A program made the translations under genes and the position numbers. A stretch of 64,000 nucleotides of DNA from Caldicoprobacter guelmensis (GTDB taxonomy: Bacteria; Bacillota; Clostridia; Caldicoprobacterales; Caldicoprobacteraceae). Shown here one piece after another: positions 39,933 to 50,101 of this stretch. The stretch lies in the NCBI RefSeq assembly GCF_016908415.1, contig NZ_JAFBDW010000002.1, positions 1 to 64,000 on the forward strand, written 5' to 3'. The notes beneath the pieces are model-generated. The model was not told the DNA's origin. It saw only the letters and a list, made by a program, of their open reading frames with translations, and did no database searches. The stretch's first letter is position 1. The number at the start of each line of letters is the position of its first letter.

Positions 39933-41789
39933 ATGGTAAGTTTAAAAAAAAATATGGGATTGATAGTTATTGATATAATGTGTATAAATTTGGCTACTAT
40001 TTTCTCATTTTATGTAATATATGAAGGAAACATACCTGAAAATATCAAAAACAATTTTTTTATGCTTTGTTTGATATTTACACTTACCACCATGGTGGTG
40101 TATTATCTTTTACAGCTTTATAACAGTCTTTGGAAATATGCCAGCATTGATGAATTCATTAAGGTGGTTGTGGCGTCTATATGTGCGCCGGTTGTGGTCT
40201 ATTTGTGCTTGATTTTTTGGAATTTTCGTGTGCATATAGGAGTATTTTTCTTGTATTCTTTTTTTTCCATGCTGCTTACTGGGACAAACAGGGTAAGTTA
40301 CCGCATATTCAAGAGGATTCGTGTGGTATATACCAACGGGATCAAAGAGTACAAGAGGGTAATGATAGTTGGAGCCGGCGAGGCTGGGGCAATGGTTATC
40401 AAGGAGCTAAAAAACCGGCCGGAGATGGGACTGAAGCCCGTTGTGGTCATTGATGACGATAAAACAAAACATAATTCTAAAATTCTAGGTGTGCCGGTAG
40501 TGGGTGGAAGGGAGTCGATACAAAGGATCGCAAAGCAGCAGAGGATCGATGAGATCATCGTGGCCATTCCTTCTGCTCCTAAAAGGGAGATAAGGGAAAT
40601 ATTCAACGAATGCAAAAAAACGGCATGCAAGCTCAAAATTTTACCAGGTGTTTACGAGCTAATCGATGGGAAGGTGACAATAAACCACATCCGCGATGTG
40701 CAAATTGAAGACCTCCTGGGCAGGGAACCGGTTAAAGTGGACCTGGAAGAGATTTCGCAGTATCTCAAAGGGCAGGTCGTCCTGGTGACCGGCGGAGGCG
40801 GTTCCATTGGTTCTGAGCTTTGCAGACAGGTGGCTAGGTTTGAACCAAAACAGCTGCTTATACTGGATATATACGAGAATAATGCCTATATGCTGCATCA
40901 GGAACTTTTGCGTCATTATCCCCAACTTGATCAGAGGGTGCTGATAGCTTCGGTGCGGGATCGTGCCAGGATGGAGGCTATTTTTGATAAATATCGTCCC
41001 GATGTCGTTTTCCATGCGGCTGCGCACAAGCATGTGCCGCTTATGGAGAGCAACCCTACCGAGGCTATAAAGAACAACGTGTTTGGTACGCTCCACGTAG
41101 CCGAGTGTGCTGATAAATACGGTACAAAGCGTTTTGTGCTCATATCCACTGATAAGGCGGTTAATCCGACCAATATAATGGGTGCCACAAAGCGCATTGC
41201 CGAGATGATAATACAGGCGCTTGATGCCCACAGCAAGACCGAGTTTGTCGCGGTCAGGTTTGGCAACGTGTTGGGTAGTGCCGGAAGCGTGATACCGCTT
41301 TTCAAAAAGCAAATAGAGGAAGGTGGGCCGGTCACTGTTACCCACCCTGAGATAAAGCGCTACTTTATGACCATACCCGAGGCAGTGCAGCTTGTGATAC
41401 AGGCAGGGGCTATGGCCAAAGGGGGCGAGATATTTGTTCTTGATATGGGCGAGCCGGTCAAGATAGTGGACCTGGCCCGTGACCTCATCCGCCTGTCGGG
41501 GTTTGAACCGGATGTGGACATAAAGATTGAGTTTACCGGCTTAAGGCCGGGTGAGAAGCTGTATGAGGAGCTTTTAATGGCCGAGGAAGGTTTAACTGCC
41601 ACCAAACACGAAAAAATTTTCATATGCAAGCCGGTGTTTACCGACCTGAACACTTTGAGAAAGGAGCTTGAGAAGCTTAAGAGTATGATTATGGATTCGG
41701 ACGAGGATTTGATAGATTGTATAGAACAACTGGTGCCAACTTATAGACCTTTACAAAAAGCAAATTCTTTGAAAAAAGTTTCAGGCTAG
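39933..41789 (+). CDS. membrane nucleotide-sugar 4,6-dehydratase (PglF/WbpM/CapD-like)
   Basis: A 618-aa protein: four N-terminal membrane spans (residues about 8-125), a CoA-binding-like Rossmann domain (VMIVGAGEAGAMV), and a C-terminal SDR dehydratase domain (LVTGGGGSIGSELCRQ, AAAHKHVPLME). The catalytic site reads STDKAVNPTNIMGATKR, with Met in place of the usual Tyr before x3-Lys, as in the large PglF/WbpM group. It should convert UDP-GlcNAc to the 4-keto-6-deoxy sugar, which the aminotransferase at 48944 could aminate. First gene of the operon. Confidence 0.92.
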   Translation: MVSLKKNMGLIVIDIMCINLATIFSFYVIYEGNIPENIKNNFFMLCLIFTLTTMVVYYLLQLYNSLWKYASIDEFIKVVVASICAPVVVYLCLIFWNFRVHIGVFFLYSFFSMLLTGTNRVSYRIFKRIRVVYTNGIKEYKRVMIVGAGEAGAMVIKELKNRPEMGLKPVVVIDDDKTKHNSKILGVPVVGGRESIQRIAKQQRIDEIIVAIPSAPKREIREIFNECKKTACKLKILPGVYELIDGKVTINHIRDVQIEDLLGREPVKVDLEEISQYLKGQVVLVTGGGGSIGSELCRQVARFEPKQLLILDIYENNAYMLHQELLRHYPQLDQRVLIASVRDRARMEAIFDKYRPDVVFHAAAHKHVPLMESNPTEAIKNNVFGTLHVAECADKYGTKRFVLISTDKAVNPTNIMGATKRIAEMIIQALDAHSKTEFVAVRFGNVLGSAGSVIPLFKKQIEEGGPVTVTHPEIKRYFMTIPEAVQLVIQAGAMAKGGEIFVLDMGEPVKIVDLARDLIRLSGFEPDVDIKIEFTGLRPGEKLYEELLMAEEGLTATKHEKIFICKPVFTDLNTLRKELEKLKSMIMDSDEDLIDCIEQLVPTYRPLQKANSLKKVSG

Positions 41790-41862
41790 GAATCAGTTTC
41801 TCATCCATTTTAAAAGATTTTTTTGTTGGGTGAGATAAGTAAATTAACAAGTGGAGGACAAG

Positions 41863-43200
41863 ATGAAAATGAGCGATTTAGATAATAAAGTTGCACAAGA
41901 ACTGATTGATAAATTAAATCAGAAGCAAGCGGTAATAGGGGTAATTGGTTTGGGTTATGTGGGATTACCCCTTGCTGTAGAAAAGGCCAAATCGGGTTAT
42001 AAAGTTTTGGGCTTTGATATACAGCAGAAGCGGGTTGATATGGTTAACAGTGGCATCAACTACATCGGAGATGTAGTTGATGCCGAATTAAGAGAACTGG
42101 TTTTTTCTGGCAAATTAAAAGCTACCACCGATTATGATCGTATTTCAGAAGTTGATGCGGTGGCCATATGCGTGCCAACTCCGCTGGACAAGCACCAGCA
42201 GCCTGACATTTCCTATGTGGAGGCTTCAACGCGAGAAATTGCAAAGCGGCTGCACAGGGGGATGCTGGTGGTTCTTGAGAGCACCACTTATCCCGGTACG
42301 ACCGAGGAGGTAGTGAAACCCATTCTGGAATCTACCGGCCTTATTTGCGGGAAGGACTTCTTCCTGGCCTTTTCGCCTGAACGTGTCGACCCGGGGAATA
42401 AGCAGTATAATACCAAGAATACGCCCAAAGTGGTTGGAGGGGTTACGAAATACTGCACAGAAGTCGCGGCCACTATGTACCGCAACGTGCTGGAAGGTGA
42501 GGTTTTTACTGTATCCAGTCCCCGGGTGGCCGAAATGGAGAAGCTGCTTGAAAATATATTCCGCCATGTAAACATAGCTCTGGCCAATGAAATGGCTATA
42601 TTGTGCAATAAAATGGGCATTGATGTTTGGGAGGTTATTGAAGCGGCCAAGACCAAGCCGTACGGATTTATGGCTTTTTATCCAGGCCCCGGGCTTGGAG
42701 GACACTGCATTCCAATAGACCCGTTCTATCTTACCTGGAAAGCAAGAGAGTATGATTATCATACCCGCCTTATTGAACTTGCAGGGGAAATCAACAATTA
42801 CATGCCTGAATATGTTGTGGAGCGTGCCATGAAGCTTTTGAATAAACATAAAAAAGCGATGAGCGGCTCTAAAATCCTTCTTCTGGGAGTAGCCTATAAA
42901 AGCGACATAGATGACATAAGGGAATCACCTGCGCTCAAGGTATTAAGCCTGCTGGAAGAAGAAGCTGCTCTTGTATCGTACCATGATCCATATGTGCCGG
43001 AGTTTACCTGGAAAGGTAGGTATTATGCTTCCATAGAGCTGACTGAAGAGGCGGTATCAAGTGCTGATCTGGTGATAATCACTACCGGGCATACTGTGAT
43101 AGATTATGATTGGGTGGTCAAGCACGCGCGTTTGGTGTTTGATACAAGAAATGCTACTAAAGGTGTAGTAGATACGGCCAACAAGGTATATAAGTTATAG
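41863..43200 (+). CDS. wbpA: UDP-N-acetyl-D-glucosamine 6-dehydrogenase (WbpA-like)
   Basis: A 445-aa UDP-sugar dehydrogenase that oxidises C6 twice to the uronic acid. Seen are IGVIGLGYVGLPLAVE, VPTPLDKHQQPD, ESTTYPGTTEE, AFSPERVDPGN, the catalytic cysteine in PGPGLGGHCIPIDPFYL, and GVAYKSDIDDIRESPA. The DPGN and GHCIP contexts favour UDP-GlcNAc over UDP-glucose. ATG 41863 follows GTGGAGGA. Followed by WbpE-, WbpB- and WbpD-like genes. Confidence 0.92.
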   Translation: MKMSDLDNKVAQELIDKLNQKQAVIGVIGLGYVGLPLAVEKAKSGYKVLGFDIQQKRVDMVNSGINYIGDVVDAELRELVFSGKLKATTDYDRISEVDAVAICVPTPLDKHQQPDISYVEASTREIAKRLHRGMLVVLESTTYPGTTEEVVKPILESTGLICGKDFFLAFSPERVDPGNKQYNTKNTPKVVGGVTKYCTEVAATMYRNVLEGEVFTVSSPRVAEMEKLLENIFRHVNIALANEMAILCNKMGIDVWEVIEAAKTKPYGFMAFYPGPGLGGHCIPIDPFYLTWKAREYDYHTRLIELAGEINNYMPEYVVERAMKLLNKHKKAMSGSKILLLGVAYKSDIDDIRESPALKVLSLLEEEAALVSYHDPYVPEFTWKGRYYASIELTEEAVSSADLVIITTGHTVIDYDWVVKHARLVFDTRNATKGVVDTANKVYKL

Positions 43201-43273
43201 AGTTTGAGCTTTTTATACGTTTGGTTTACAGGTAATTGCTGGATTTTGTTGTAATGTGTATTATGTAAGAATC

Positions 43274-43291
43274 CCATGCAGTAAAGCATGG
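43274..43291 (+). other. hairpin between wbpA- and wbpE-like genes
   Basis: CCATGC/GCATGG with a six-base loop lies in the 224-base gap 43201-43424, followed 22 bases later by a short T-run (43311-43315). It could be a weak intra-operon terminator of the kind LoaP would suppress. The rest of the gap shows no gene. Confidence 0.3.
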
Positions 43292-43424
43292 CGGTGCCTA
43301 CTTGGGTGGTTTTTAATCATGCGGTGGGATGTTGTGATCGCTCGTTTTTAATATGCAGGCTTTAACAGTTTTTTGATAAAATTGTTGGGTGGAAATGAAA
43401 ATAGTGTAAGAAGGTGGTAATGAT

Positions 43425-44534
43425 ATGATGAATATTTCATTAATCGACCTGACAAAACAGTACGAGTTGATTAAGGAAGAACTACATGATTCAATTGAAG
43501 AAGTCCTCAAAAGCGGTCAATTTATTCTGGGTCCGAATGTTAAGGCGCTGGAGGAGGAAATAGCGCAGTATACAGGGAATAAATACGGTATAGGTGTGGC
43601 CAATGGTACCGATGCGCTGGTTTTAACGCTGGATGCTCTGGGTATAGGCCCAGGAGATGAGGTAATTACTTCGCCTTTTACCTTTTTTGCTTCGGCTGAA
43701 TGCATTTCGCGAGTGGGAGCCCGTCCCGTATTTGTCGATATTGATCCGCTGACATACTGTATGGATGTAAATCAGATTGAAGAAAAAATAAGTGAACGGA
43801 CCAAGGCTATTATTCCCGTTCACATATTCGGCCAGATGGTGGACATGGACCCGCTTTTAGAGATTGCCAAAAAGTACGGCCTTAAAGTGATCGAAGATGC
43901 ATGTCAGGCTATAGGGGCTACCTACAAGGGAAGGCCTGCTGGTTCTATAGGGGATGCAGGCTGCTTCTCATTTTTCCCTACCAAGAACCTTGGAGGATAT
44001 GGGGATGGCGGGATGGTGGTTACATCGGATGACGAGCTAAATGCTAGAATACGTTTGCTGAGAGTGCATGGGAGCCCGAAAAAGTATTATCATGAATGTT
44101 TGGGGTATAACAGCCGGTTAGATGAAATTCAGGCGGCTATCTTGCGGGTGAAGTTTAAATACTTGGAGAAATGGAATGAAGCCAGGCGGGAAAAAGCTGC
44201 CCTGTATACTCAGGCATTTAAAGATTTGCCTCTTAAAACCCCGTACGAAGCTCCTTACGGCCGCCACGTGTATCATTTGTATGTGCTGGCAACTTCCAAG
44301 CGAGATGAATTGCTCAGTTATTTAAAACAAAAAGGTATAGGATGTGGCGTATATTACCCGCTGCCTTTACATTTGCAGCCGGCATATAAAGGGCTTGGGT
44401 ACAGGAGGGGTGATTTCCCTGTTGCCGAGGAGCTGTGTGAGCAAGCGCTGGCCCTACCGCTTTATCCTGAATTGGAAAAAGAAGAGCAGCAGTACATAAT
44501 ACAGGCTGTACGGGAATTTTTTGAAAGGGGATAA
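43425..44534 (+). CDS. DegT/DnrJ/EryC1 aminotransferase (WbpE-like)
   Basis: A 369-aa PLP sugar aminotransferase. Seen are SGQFILGPNVKALEEE, NGTDALVLTLDALGIGPGDEVITSPFTF, VIEDACQAIGA, and the PLP lysine in FFPTKNLGGYGDGGM. Beside the WbpA, WbpB and WbpD homologues it most likely transfers an amino group to C3 of UDP-3-keto-GlcNAcA. AAGGTGG stands 7 bases before the ATG. The next gene starts 3 bases after the stop. Confidence 0.88.
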   Translation: MMNISLIDLTKQYELIKEELHDSIEEVLKSGQFILGPNVKALEEEIAQYTGNKYGIGVANGTDALVLTLDALGIGPGDEVITSPFTFFASAECISRVGARPVFVDIDPLTYCMDVNQIEEKISERTKAIIPVHIFGQMVDMDPLLEIAKKYGLKVIEDACQAIGATYKGRPAGSIGDAGCFSFFPTKNLGGYGDGGMVVTSDDELNARIRLLRVHGSPKKYYHECLGYNSRLDEIQAAILRVKFKYLEKWNEARREKAALYTQAFKDLPLKTPYEAPYGRHVYHLYVLATSKRDELLSYLKQKGIGCGVYYPLPLHLQPAYKGLGYRRGDFPVAEELCEQALALPLYPELEKEEQQYIIQAVREFFERG

Positions 44535-44537
44535 TGA

Positions 44538-45650
44538 ATGAACGAGAAAATCAATTTTGGCATCATTGGATGCGGCCGTATATCGGGAAAACATGTGGAA
44601 GGTATTGCAAAAAACAGCAGCGATGCACTGCTCAAAGCGGTATGTGACCTGATACCCGAAAGGATGGAGGCAGCGGTAAAACGCTATAACGATTGTATGG
44701 GGCAGGAAATGGATGTAAAGAGATACAGCGATTATCAGAAGCTCCTTATGGATCCCGAAATTCAAATAGTGAACATTGCAACCGAAAGCGGTTACCATGC
44801 GCGGATTGCAATAGAGGCTTTGGAGGCCGGCAAACACGTTATTGTCGAGAAGCCAATGGCTTTGTCCATTAAAGATGCCGATGCCATGATAGAGGCGTCG
44901 AAGAAATACAACCGCAAATTGTGCGTATCATTTCAAAATAGGTTTAACCTGGCCGTGCAAAAGCTGCGCTCGGCTTACGAAGCGGGGCGTTTTGGGAAAT
45001 TGATTCATGGAGTAGCCTCCATTCGCTGGAACCGCGATGAAAATTATTATCGCCAGGCTTCGTGGAGAGGGACATGGGCTTTGGATGGAGGAGCCTTGAT
45101 GAACCAGTGTACTCACAATATAGACCTGCTTCAGTGGTTCCTGGGAGAGGCCCAGACGGTGTACGCCCAGGCTGACACTTTTTTGAGGCCCATTGAGGGG
45201 GAGGATTGCGCGGCTATCATTATCCGATTCAAAAACGGGGCCATAGGCATTGTAGAGGGGAGCGTATGCGTGTTCCCGCGTAATTTAGAAGAGACGCTCA
45301 GCATATTTGGGGAAAAAGGGACAGTTTGTCTCGGGGGGATTGCACTCAACCATATAGAGGTATGGAAGTTTGGCGACGGGCTGGATGATGAGCAACAGGT
45401 TATGCAGGAGTATGGGGAAAACCCGGATAACGTTTATGGATTTGGCCATGCGCCGTTATTTGCAGATATGATTAAAGCTGTGCGCGAGGATAGAAGGCCT
45501 GCTATTGATGGCGAGGAGGGCAAAAAAGCTTTGGAAATTATACTGGCGGCCTACAAGTCTGTGAAAACAGGCTTGCCCGTCGAGCTTCCTTTGGCGGATT
45601 TTTCTACGCTTGATATGGTTGGAGTGAACAAAAGAAGGGGGATGTCGTAA
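44538..45650 (+). CDS. Gfo/Idh/MocA oxidoreductase (WbpB-like)
   Basis: A 370-aa NAD-dependent sugar dehydrogenase. The Rossmann motif is INFGIIGCGRISGKHV, the catalytic EKP is in VIVEKPMALS (near residue 103), and the sugar-site ALDGGALMNQCTHNIDLLQWF is near 180. In the Wbp scheme it oxidises C3 of UDP-GlcNAcA ahead of the aminotransferase. The stop overlaps the next ATG by one base. Confidence 0.88.
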   Translation: MNEKINFGIIGCGRISGKHVEGIAKNSSDALLKAVCDLIPERMEAAVKRYNDCMGQEMDVKRYSDYQKLLMDPEIQIVNIATESGYHARIAIEALEAGKHVIVEKPMALSIKDADAMIEASKKYNRKLCVSFQNRFNLAVQKLRSAYEAGRFGKLIHGVASIRWNRDENYYRQASWRGTWALDGGALMNQCTHNIDLLQWFLGEAQTVYAQADTFLRPIEGEDCAAIIIRFKNGAIGIVEGSVCVFPRNLEETLSIFGEKGTVCLGGIALNHIEVWKFGDGLDDEQQVMQEYGENPDNVYGFGHAPLFADMIKAVREDRRPAIDGEEGKKALEIILAAYKSVKTGLPVELPLADFSTLDMVGVNKRRGMS

Positions 45651-46405
45651 TGCAGTATATTCACCCCAGTGCCAGGATAGGTAAAGATGTAAAAATTGGC
45701 ATGTTTACAGTCATACACGAGGATGTGGAAATAGGTGACGGTTGCGTTATTGGGAGTAATGTGGTTATACACCCCGGTACGAAGATTGGCAGCTTTGTAA
45801 GGATAGATGACGGAACGATTATTGGGAAGATGCCCATGCGTTCTCCAAGAAGTGCGGTTAAACCCGGTACGGAGGTTTCTTCCAGTGACCTTGCTCCCGC
45901 ATGTATTGGGGATGGGTGCCTCATAGGTGCGGGAACTGTAATTTACAGGGGCTGCCATATAAGCTCCCGTGTCTTGATAGCCGACCTAGTAACCATAAGG
46001 GAAAGGACAACTATTGGAGAGGAGAGCATTATTGGCCGCGGTGTTGCGGTTGAAAACTACTGCCGTATTGGGAAACGATGCAAATTAGAGACCAACGCCT
46101 ATATTACTGCCTATTCGGAGCTGGAAGATGATGTGTTTATAGCACCGGGCGTGGTGACATCCAATGATAATTTTGCCGGGCGAGGCAAGGAACGCTTTAA
46201 ATATTTCAAGGGAGTGACAGTAAAGCGCGGAGGTAGGATAGGGGCACAGGCTACTATTTTGCCTGGCAAGGTAATAGAAGAGGAAGGCTTTGTTGGGGCA
46301 GGAAGCGTGGTAACGCGCGATGTTAAAGCCCGCAAGATTTACTTTGGCAATCCTGCAAGGGAGATAAGGGATGTACCTGAAGAACAGCTGCTTGAGAATC
46401 AGTAA
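45650..46405 (+). CDS. left-handed beta-helix N-acetyltransferase (WbpD-like)
   Basis: A 251-aa hexapeptide-repeat acyltransferase: successive I-G-x4 turns through most of the length (IHPSARIGKDVKIGMFTVI onward), with a long insert (GKMPMRSPRSAVKPGT) and a terminal helix. It would acetylate the C3 amino group and finish UDP-2,3-diacetamido-2,3-dideoxy-glucuronate. Translationally coupled to the WbpB-like gene. Confidence 0.85.
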   Translation: MQYIHPSARIGKDVKIGMFTVIHEDVEIGDGCVIGSNVVIHPGTKIGSFVRIDDGTIIGKMPMRSPRSAVKPGTEVSSSDLAPACIGDGCLIGAGTVIYRGCHISSRVLIADLVTIRERTTIGEESIIGRGVAVENYCRIGKRCKLETNAYITAYSELEDDVFIAPGVVTSNDNFAGRGKERFKYFKGVTVKRGGRIGAQATILPGKVIEEEGFVGAGSVVTRDVKARKIYFGNPAREIRDVPEEQLLENQ

Positions 46406-46439
46406 AGAACTTTTTTGAGTGCCTGGAGGACCTGTGAAA

Positions 46440-47645
46440 ATGAAAGTTTTGGTATTATCCCATATGTATCCATCGTCTTTTAATTTTTTGTCGGGAATTT
46501 TTGTTCACGAGCAGGTTAAAGAGCTGATTAGGCAGGGCTGCGAAATTAAGGTTGTTTCCCCCGTGCCGTTATCTTTTTTTCCGTTGAATAAGATTAGCAG
46601 TAAGTGGCATAGGTATTCTCAAATACCGTTTAGGGAAGTGCGTGATGGTGTGGAGGTATACTATCCCAGGTATGTGGCTTTTCCGAGAGATGTATTTTTT
46701 GCTTCTTCAGGCTTAAGGATGTACTGGGGAATAAGGAAGTTAATCCGGCAGCTGTGCGAGAGTTTTAAGTTTGATATTATCCATGCCCATGTAGCTTTAC
46801 CGGACGGGTATGCTGCAATGCTGGTAAGCAAAGAATTAAAAAAGCCCTTTGTGGTAACCATTCATGGGCAGGACTTGCAGCATACGATATATAAAGGGCA
46901 TGGATGCAGGAAGTCTTTGACCAGGGTTTTCGAAAATGCTGATATTGTTATTACTGTAAGTGGAAAATTGAAAAGAATTGCAGAGGCAGAAATTGGATTT
47001 TCTGATAAAATAAGGGTAATAAATAATGGGATAAATAAGAACAGGATTGAGCAGATAGCTTTATCAGCTAAAAATACTGGTACTTGCGGTAGTGAAAAGA
47101 TTATCTTAAGCGTGTCCAATCTTATTAAAACAAAAGGAATTGATTTCAATTTACTTGCTTTATCCAGGCTTTTGCCTAAGTACCCTAATGTTAAATACTT
47201 GGTGGTTGGTGATGGGCCGGAGAAAGGTTCTTTATTGGATTTATCGGAAAAATTAGGTATAATTAGCAATGTTGAATTTCTGGGCAAACAGCCAAATGAT
47301 GAAGTGATAAAGTATATGTGCAACGCCGATATCTTTTCGTTGCCTAGCTGGAGTGAAGGCTTTGGAATAGTTTATCTTGAAGCCATGGCATGTGGGAAGC
47401 CGGTAATTGCCTGCCAAGGAGAGGGAATAGAAGATGTTATAAAAGACGGTGAGACGGGTTTTCTTGTCAGGCCGCAGGACGTTGATAGTTTAGCGGAGGT
47501 TTTGGAGTTCTTATTGAACAATCCTCAAAAAGCACGGGATGTTGGTGAAAAAGCAAAAAAACATGTTATGGAAAATTATACATGGGAAAAGGTTGCTTCA
47601 AAGATTATATCGGTTTACCAAGAAGTGATAAAAAGAGGTTTATAA
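46440..47645 (+). CDS. GT4-type glycosyltransferase
   Basis: A 401-aa GT-B glycosyltransferase. It has an N-terminal acceptor domain (MKVLVLSHMYPSSFNFLSG, IIHAHVALPDGY) and a GT4 donor domain with WSEGFGIVYLEAMACGKPVIA, the E-x7-E motif of retaining family 4 enzymes. It is cytosolic or peripheral at the membrane. ATG 46440 suits CTGGAGGA; GTG 46434 is possible. Its sugar cannot be told. Confidence 0.88.
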   Translation: MKVLVLSHMYPSSFNFLSGIFVHEQVKELIRQGCEIKVVSPVPLSFFPLNKISSKWHRYSQIPFREVRDGVEVYYPRYVAFPRDVFFASSGLRMYWGIRKLIRQLCESFKFDIIHAHVALPDGYAAMLVSKELKKPFVVTIHGQDLQHTIYKGHGCRKSLTRVFENADIVITVSGKLKRIAEAEIGFSDKIRVINNGINKNRIEQIALSAKNTGTCGSEKIILSVSNLIKTKGIDFNLLALSRLLPKYPNVKYLVVGDGPEKGSLLDLSEKLGIISNVEFLGKQPNDEVIKYMCNADIFSLPSWSEGFGIVYLEAMACGKPVIACQGEGIEDVIKDGETGFLVRPQDVDSLAEVLEFLLNNPQKARDVGEKAKKHVMENYTWEKVASKIISVYQEVIKRGL

Positions 47646-47675
47646 AAATCTCAACTTATTTATTGAGGTGTTAGC

Positions 47676-48905
47676 ATGAATATTTTGTATATCAACCATT
47701 ACGCCGGATCTCCGACCCACGGAATGGAGTATAGGCCGTATTATCTTGCCAGGGAATGGTTAATAAGCGGGCATAAGGTTACGGTGGTGGCTGCTTCATA
47801 CTCACATTTAAGGAGTAAAAATCCTTATGTAGTAAAAGAGCTTGAAGAAGAATTCATAGATGGTATAAAATATGTATGGCTCAAAACGCCGACCTACAAG
47901 GGTAACAATATAAAAAGGGTAATGAATATGTTTTCTTTTGTGTGGAAGTTATTTAGAATCAGCAGAAAAGTGGCTGAAGATATAAAGCCCGATGCGGTGA
48001 TAGCTTCCTCTACCTATCCTTTGGATATTTATCCTGCTTACCGCATCGCCAATTTTTCGGGGGCTAAATTGGTTTTTGAGGTGCACGACCTGTGGCCTCT
48101 GACTCCCATGGAGCTGGGAGGTATGTCGAAATGGCACCCGTTTATCGTAATTTTGCAGAAGGCCGAAGACTTTGCATATAAACATGCCGACAGGGTTGTG
48201 TCGGTACTGCCTAAGGCTTTAGATTATATGGTGAGCAGAGGCCTGGCTCCTGAAAAATTTGCATATATTCCCAATGGTATTGATACGGATGAATGGGAAA
48301 CTCTTGATGTCCCTCTGCCATCGGAGCACATGGCGGTTATCGAGGGGTTAAAAGGGAAGGGATACTTTATTGTAGGTTATGCAGGTTCTCATGGAATTGC
48401 AAATGCTTTGGATTATTTTATTGAATCTGCCAGATACTTTGAAAATTTGCCTGTTGCATTTATCCTTGTAGGGCAGGGACCTGAAAAAGAAAGGATTCAA
48501 AAATATGTTGTAGAAAACCAACTTAGGAATGTAATATTTTTGCCCCCAGTACCTAAAGAGTGTATTCCAAATTTGTTGAGAAAAATGGATGCCTTGTATA
48601 TTGGCTGGCGTAAAAATAGGTTGTACAGATTTGGAATAAGCCCTAATAAGCTCTTTGATTATATGATGGCCGGGAAACCCGTCATTCATGCCGTTGAAGC
48701 AGGAAATGACCCGGTTGTGGAATCTGGTTGCGGGATCTCTATTCCTCCCGAAGACCCCATTGCTATTGCGGAGGCTGTGAAGAGGATAATGGATATGCCA
48801 GCAGAAGAGAGAAACGCAATGGGCTTGAAAGGGAGAGAATATGTGCTCAAAAATCACAGCTACAATGTGTTGGCAAAACGATTTATTGAAGCAATTAAAG
48901 GATAA
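47676..48905 (+). CDS. GT4-type glycosyltransferase (WbuB-like)
   Basis: A 409-aa glycosyltransferase that resembles WbuB/WbnA-type amino-sugar transferases at the N terminus (ILYINHYAGSPTHGMEYRPYYLAREWLISGHKVTVVAAS) and has VFEVHDLWPLTPMELGG and a C-terminal GISPNKLFDYMMAGKPVIHAVEAGNDPV. It probably adds an N-acetylated deoxy-sugar. It follows the previous transferase after 30 bases. Confidence 0.88.
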   Translation: MNILYINHYAGSPTHGMEYRPYYLAREWLISGHKVTVVAASYSHLRSKNPYVVKELEEEFIDGIKYVWLKTPTYKGNNIKRVMNMFSFVWKLFRISRKVAEDIKPDAVIASSTYPLDIYPAYRIANFSGAKLVFEVHDLWPLTPMELGGMSKWHPFIVILQKAEDFAYKHADRVVSVLPKALDYMVSRGLAPEKFAYIPNGIDTDEWETLDVPLPSEHMAVIEGLKGKGYFIVGYAGSHGIANALDYFIESARYFENLPVAFILVGQGPEKERIQKYVVENQLRNVIFLPPVPKECIPNLLRKMDALYIGWRKNRLYRFGISPNKLFDYMMAGKPVIHAVEAGNDPVVESGCGISIPPEDPIAIAEAVKRIMDMPAEERNAMGLKGREYVLKNHSYNVLAKRFIEAIKG

Positions 48906-48943
48906 GAGGTAAAAAATACTGCAGGTTAGAGAGGCGGTTTAAG

Positions 48944-50101
48944 ATGAGGGATACTTTTCTTCCTTTTTCTCCTCCATTGATAGGTGAAGAAGAAATTGAC
49001 GAGGTAGTAGATACTTTAAAGTCGGACTGGATTACTACAGGTCCGAAGACAAAAAAGTTCGAGGATGAGTTTAAGAATTATTTTAATGCGCCGGCAGCTC
49101 TGGCGCTTAATTCTTGTACTGCTGCTTTGCATACTTCTTTGATAGCACTGGGTATAGGGCAGGGAGATGAGGTAATTACAACACCTATGACATTTTGTTC
49201 GACCGTTAATGTGATTGAGCATGTTGGTGCCCGCCCTGTACTGGTGGATGTCGAACCTGATACTTTGAATATTGACCCTGAAAAGATAGAAAGGGCGATT
49301 ACACCCCGTACCAGGGCGATCATTCCAGTGCACTATTCGGGCCACCCAGTGGAGTTGGATTATATTTATGAAATAGCTGAGAAATACAATTTATTTGTCA
49401 TCGAAGATGCTGCTCATGCGGTGTCGGCAAAATATAAAGGGAAGTTCATCGGTTCCAGCAGCAATCCTGTGTGTTTTAGCTTTTATGCAACTAAAAATTT
49501 GACCACAGCAGAGGGTGGAATGCTGACCGGTGACTCCGAATTTATTGAAAAGGCCAGGGTTATAAGCCTTCACGGGATGAGTAAAGACGCGTGGAGGAGG
49601 TATTCAAAGGGAGGTAGCTGGTATTACGAGGTGGTAATGCCGGGGTTTAAGTATAATATGACCGATATTCAGGCCAGTCTAGGTATCTGCCAGCTTAAAA
49701 AGCTTGAGAGATTTCAAGCACGGAGAAGAGAAATTGTGAAGATGTACAATAAACATTTTTCCGAAGAAGAAGCGCTGGAGATTCCCGTAGAACGTCCTTA
49801 CGTTGAACATGCGTGGCACCTTTATGTGCTTAGGCTGAATACCCAAGCATTAAAAATTGATAGGAACGAGTTTATCGAGGAGCTGGCCAAAAGGAACATA
49901 GGAACCTCTGTACACTTTATCCCGGTTCATATTCACCCGTATTACAGGAAGAAGTATAATTATAAGCCGGAAGATTTTCCTGTGGCTTATTCAAATTATT
50001 TAAGGATGGTTAGCATTCCCCTTTGCCCAAAACTTACCGATAATGATGTGTATGACGTAATCGAAGCAGTATTGGATGTAGTGAAGGTGTATAAAAGATG
50101 A
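48944..50101 (+). CDS. DegT/DnrJ/EryC1 aminotransferase (PglE/ArnB-like)
   Basis: A 385-aa PLP aminotransferase, with FSPPLIGEEEIDEVVDTLKSDWITTGPKTKKFE at the start (split here as FSPPLIGEEEIDEV and WITTGPKTKKFE), VIEDAAHAVSA and the PLP lysine in FYATKNLTTAEGGM. The TTAEGGM context is that of C4 aminotransferases acting on 4-keto-6-deoxy sugars, so it pairs with the PglF-like dehydratase at 39933. It overlaps the next gene by 4 bases (ATGA). Confidence 0.9.
   Translation: MRDTFLPFSPPLIGEEEIDEVVDTLKSDWITTGPKTKKFEDEFKNYFNAPAALALNSCTAALHTSLIALGIGQGDEVITTPMTFCSTVNVIEHVGARPVLVDVEPDTLNIDPEKIERAITPRTRAIIPVHYSGHPVELDYIYEIAEKYNLFVIEDAAHAVSAKYKGKFIGSSSNPVCFSFYATKNLTTAEGGMLTGDSEFIEKARVISLHGMSKDAWRRYSKGGSWYYEVVMPGFKYNMTDIQASLGICQLKKLERFQARRREIVKMYNKHFSEEEALEIPVERPYVEHAWHLYVLRLNTQALKIDRNEFIEELAKRNIGTSVHFIPVHIHPYYRKKYNYKPEDFPVAYSNYLRMVSIPLCPKLTDNDVYDVIEAVLDVVKVYKR

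Noticed and set aside
40659..41345. A 228-codon open frame on the minus strand
   Set aside because: It is antisense to the dehydratase gene, which has clear motifs through this region.
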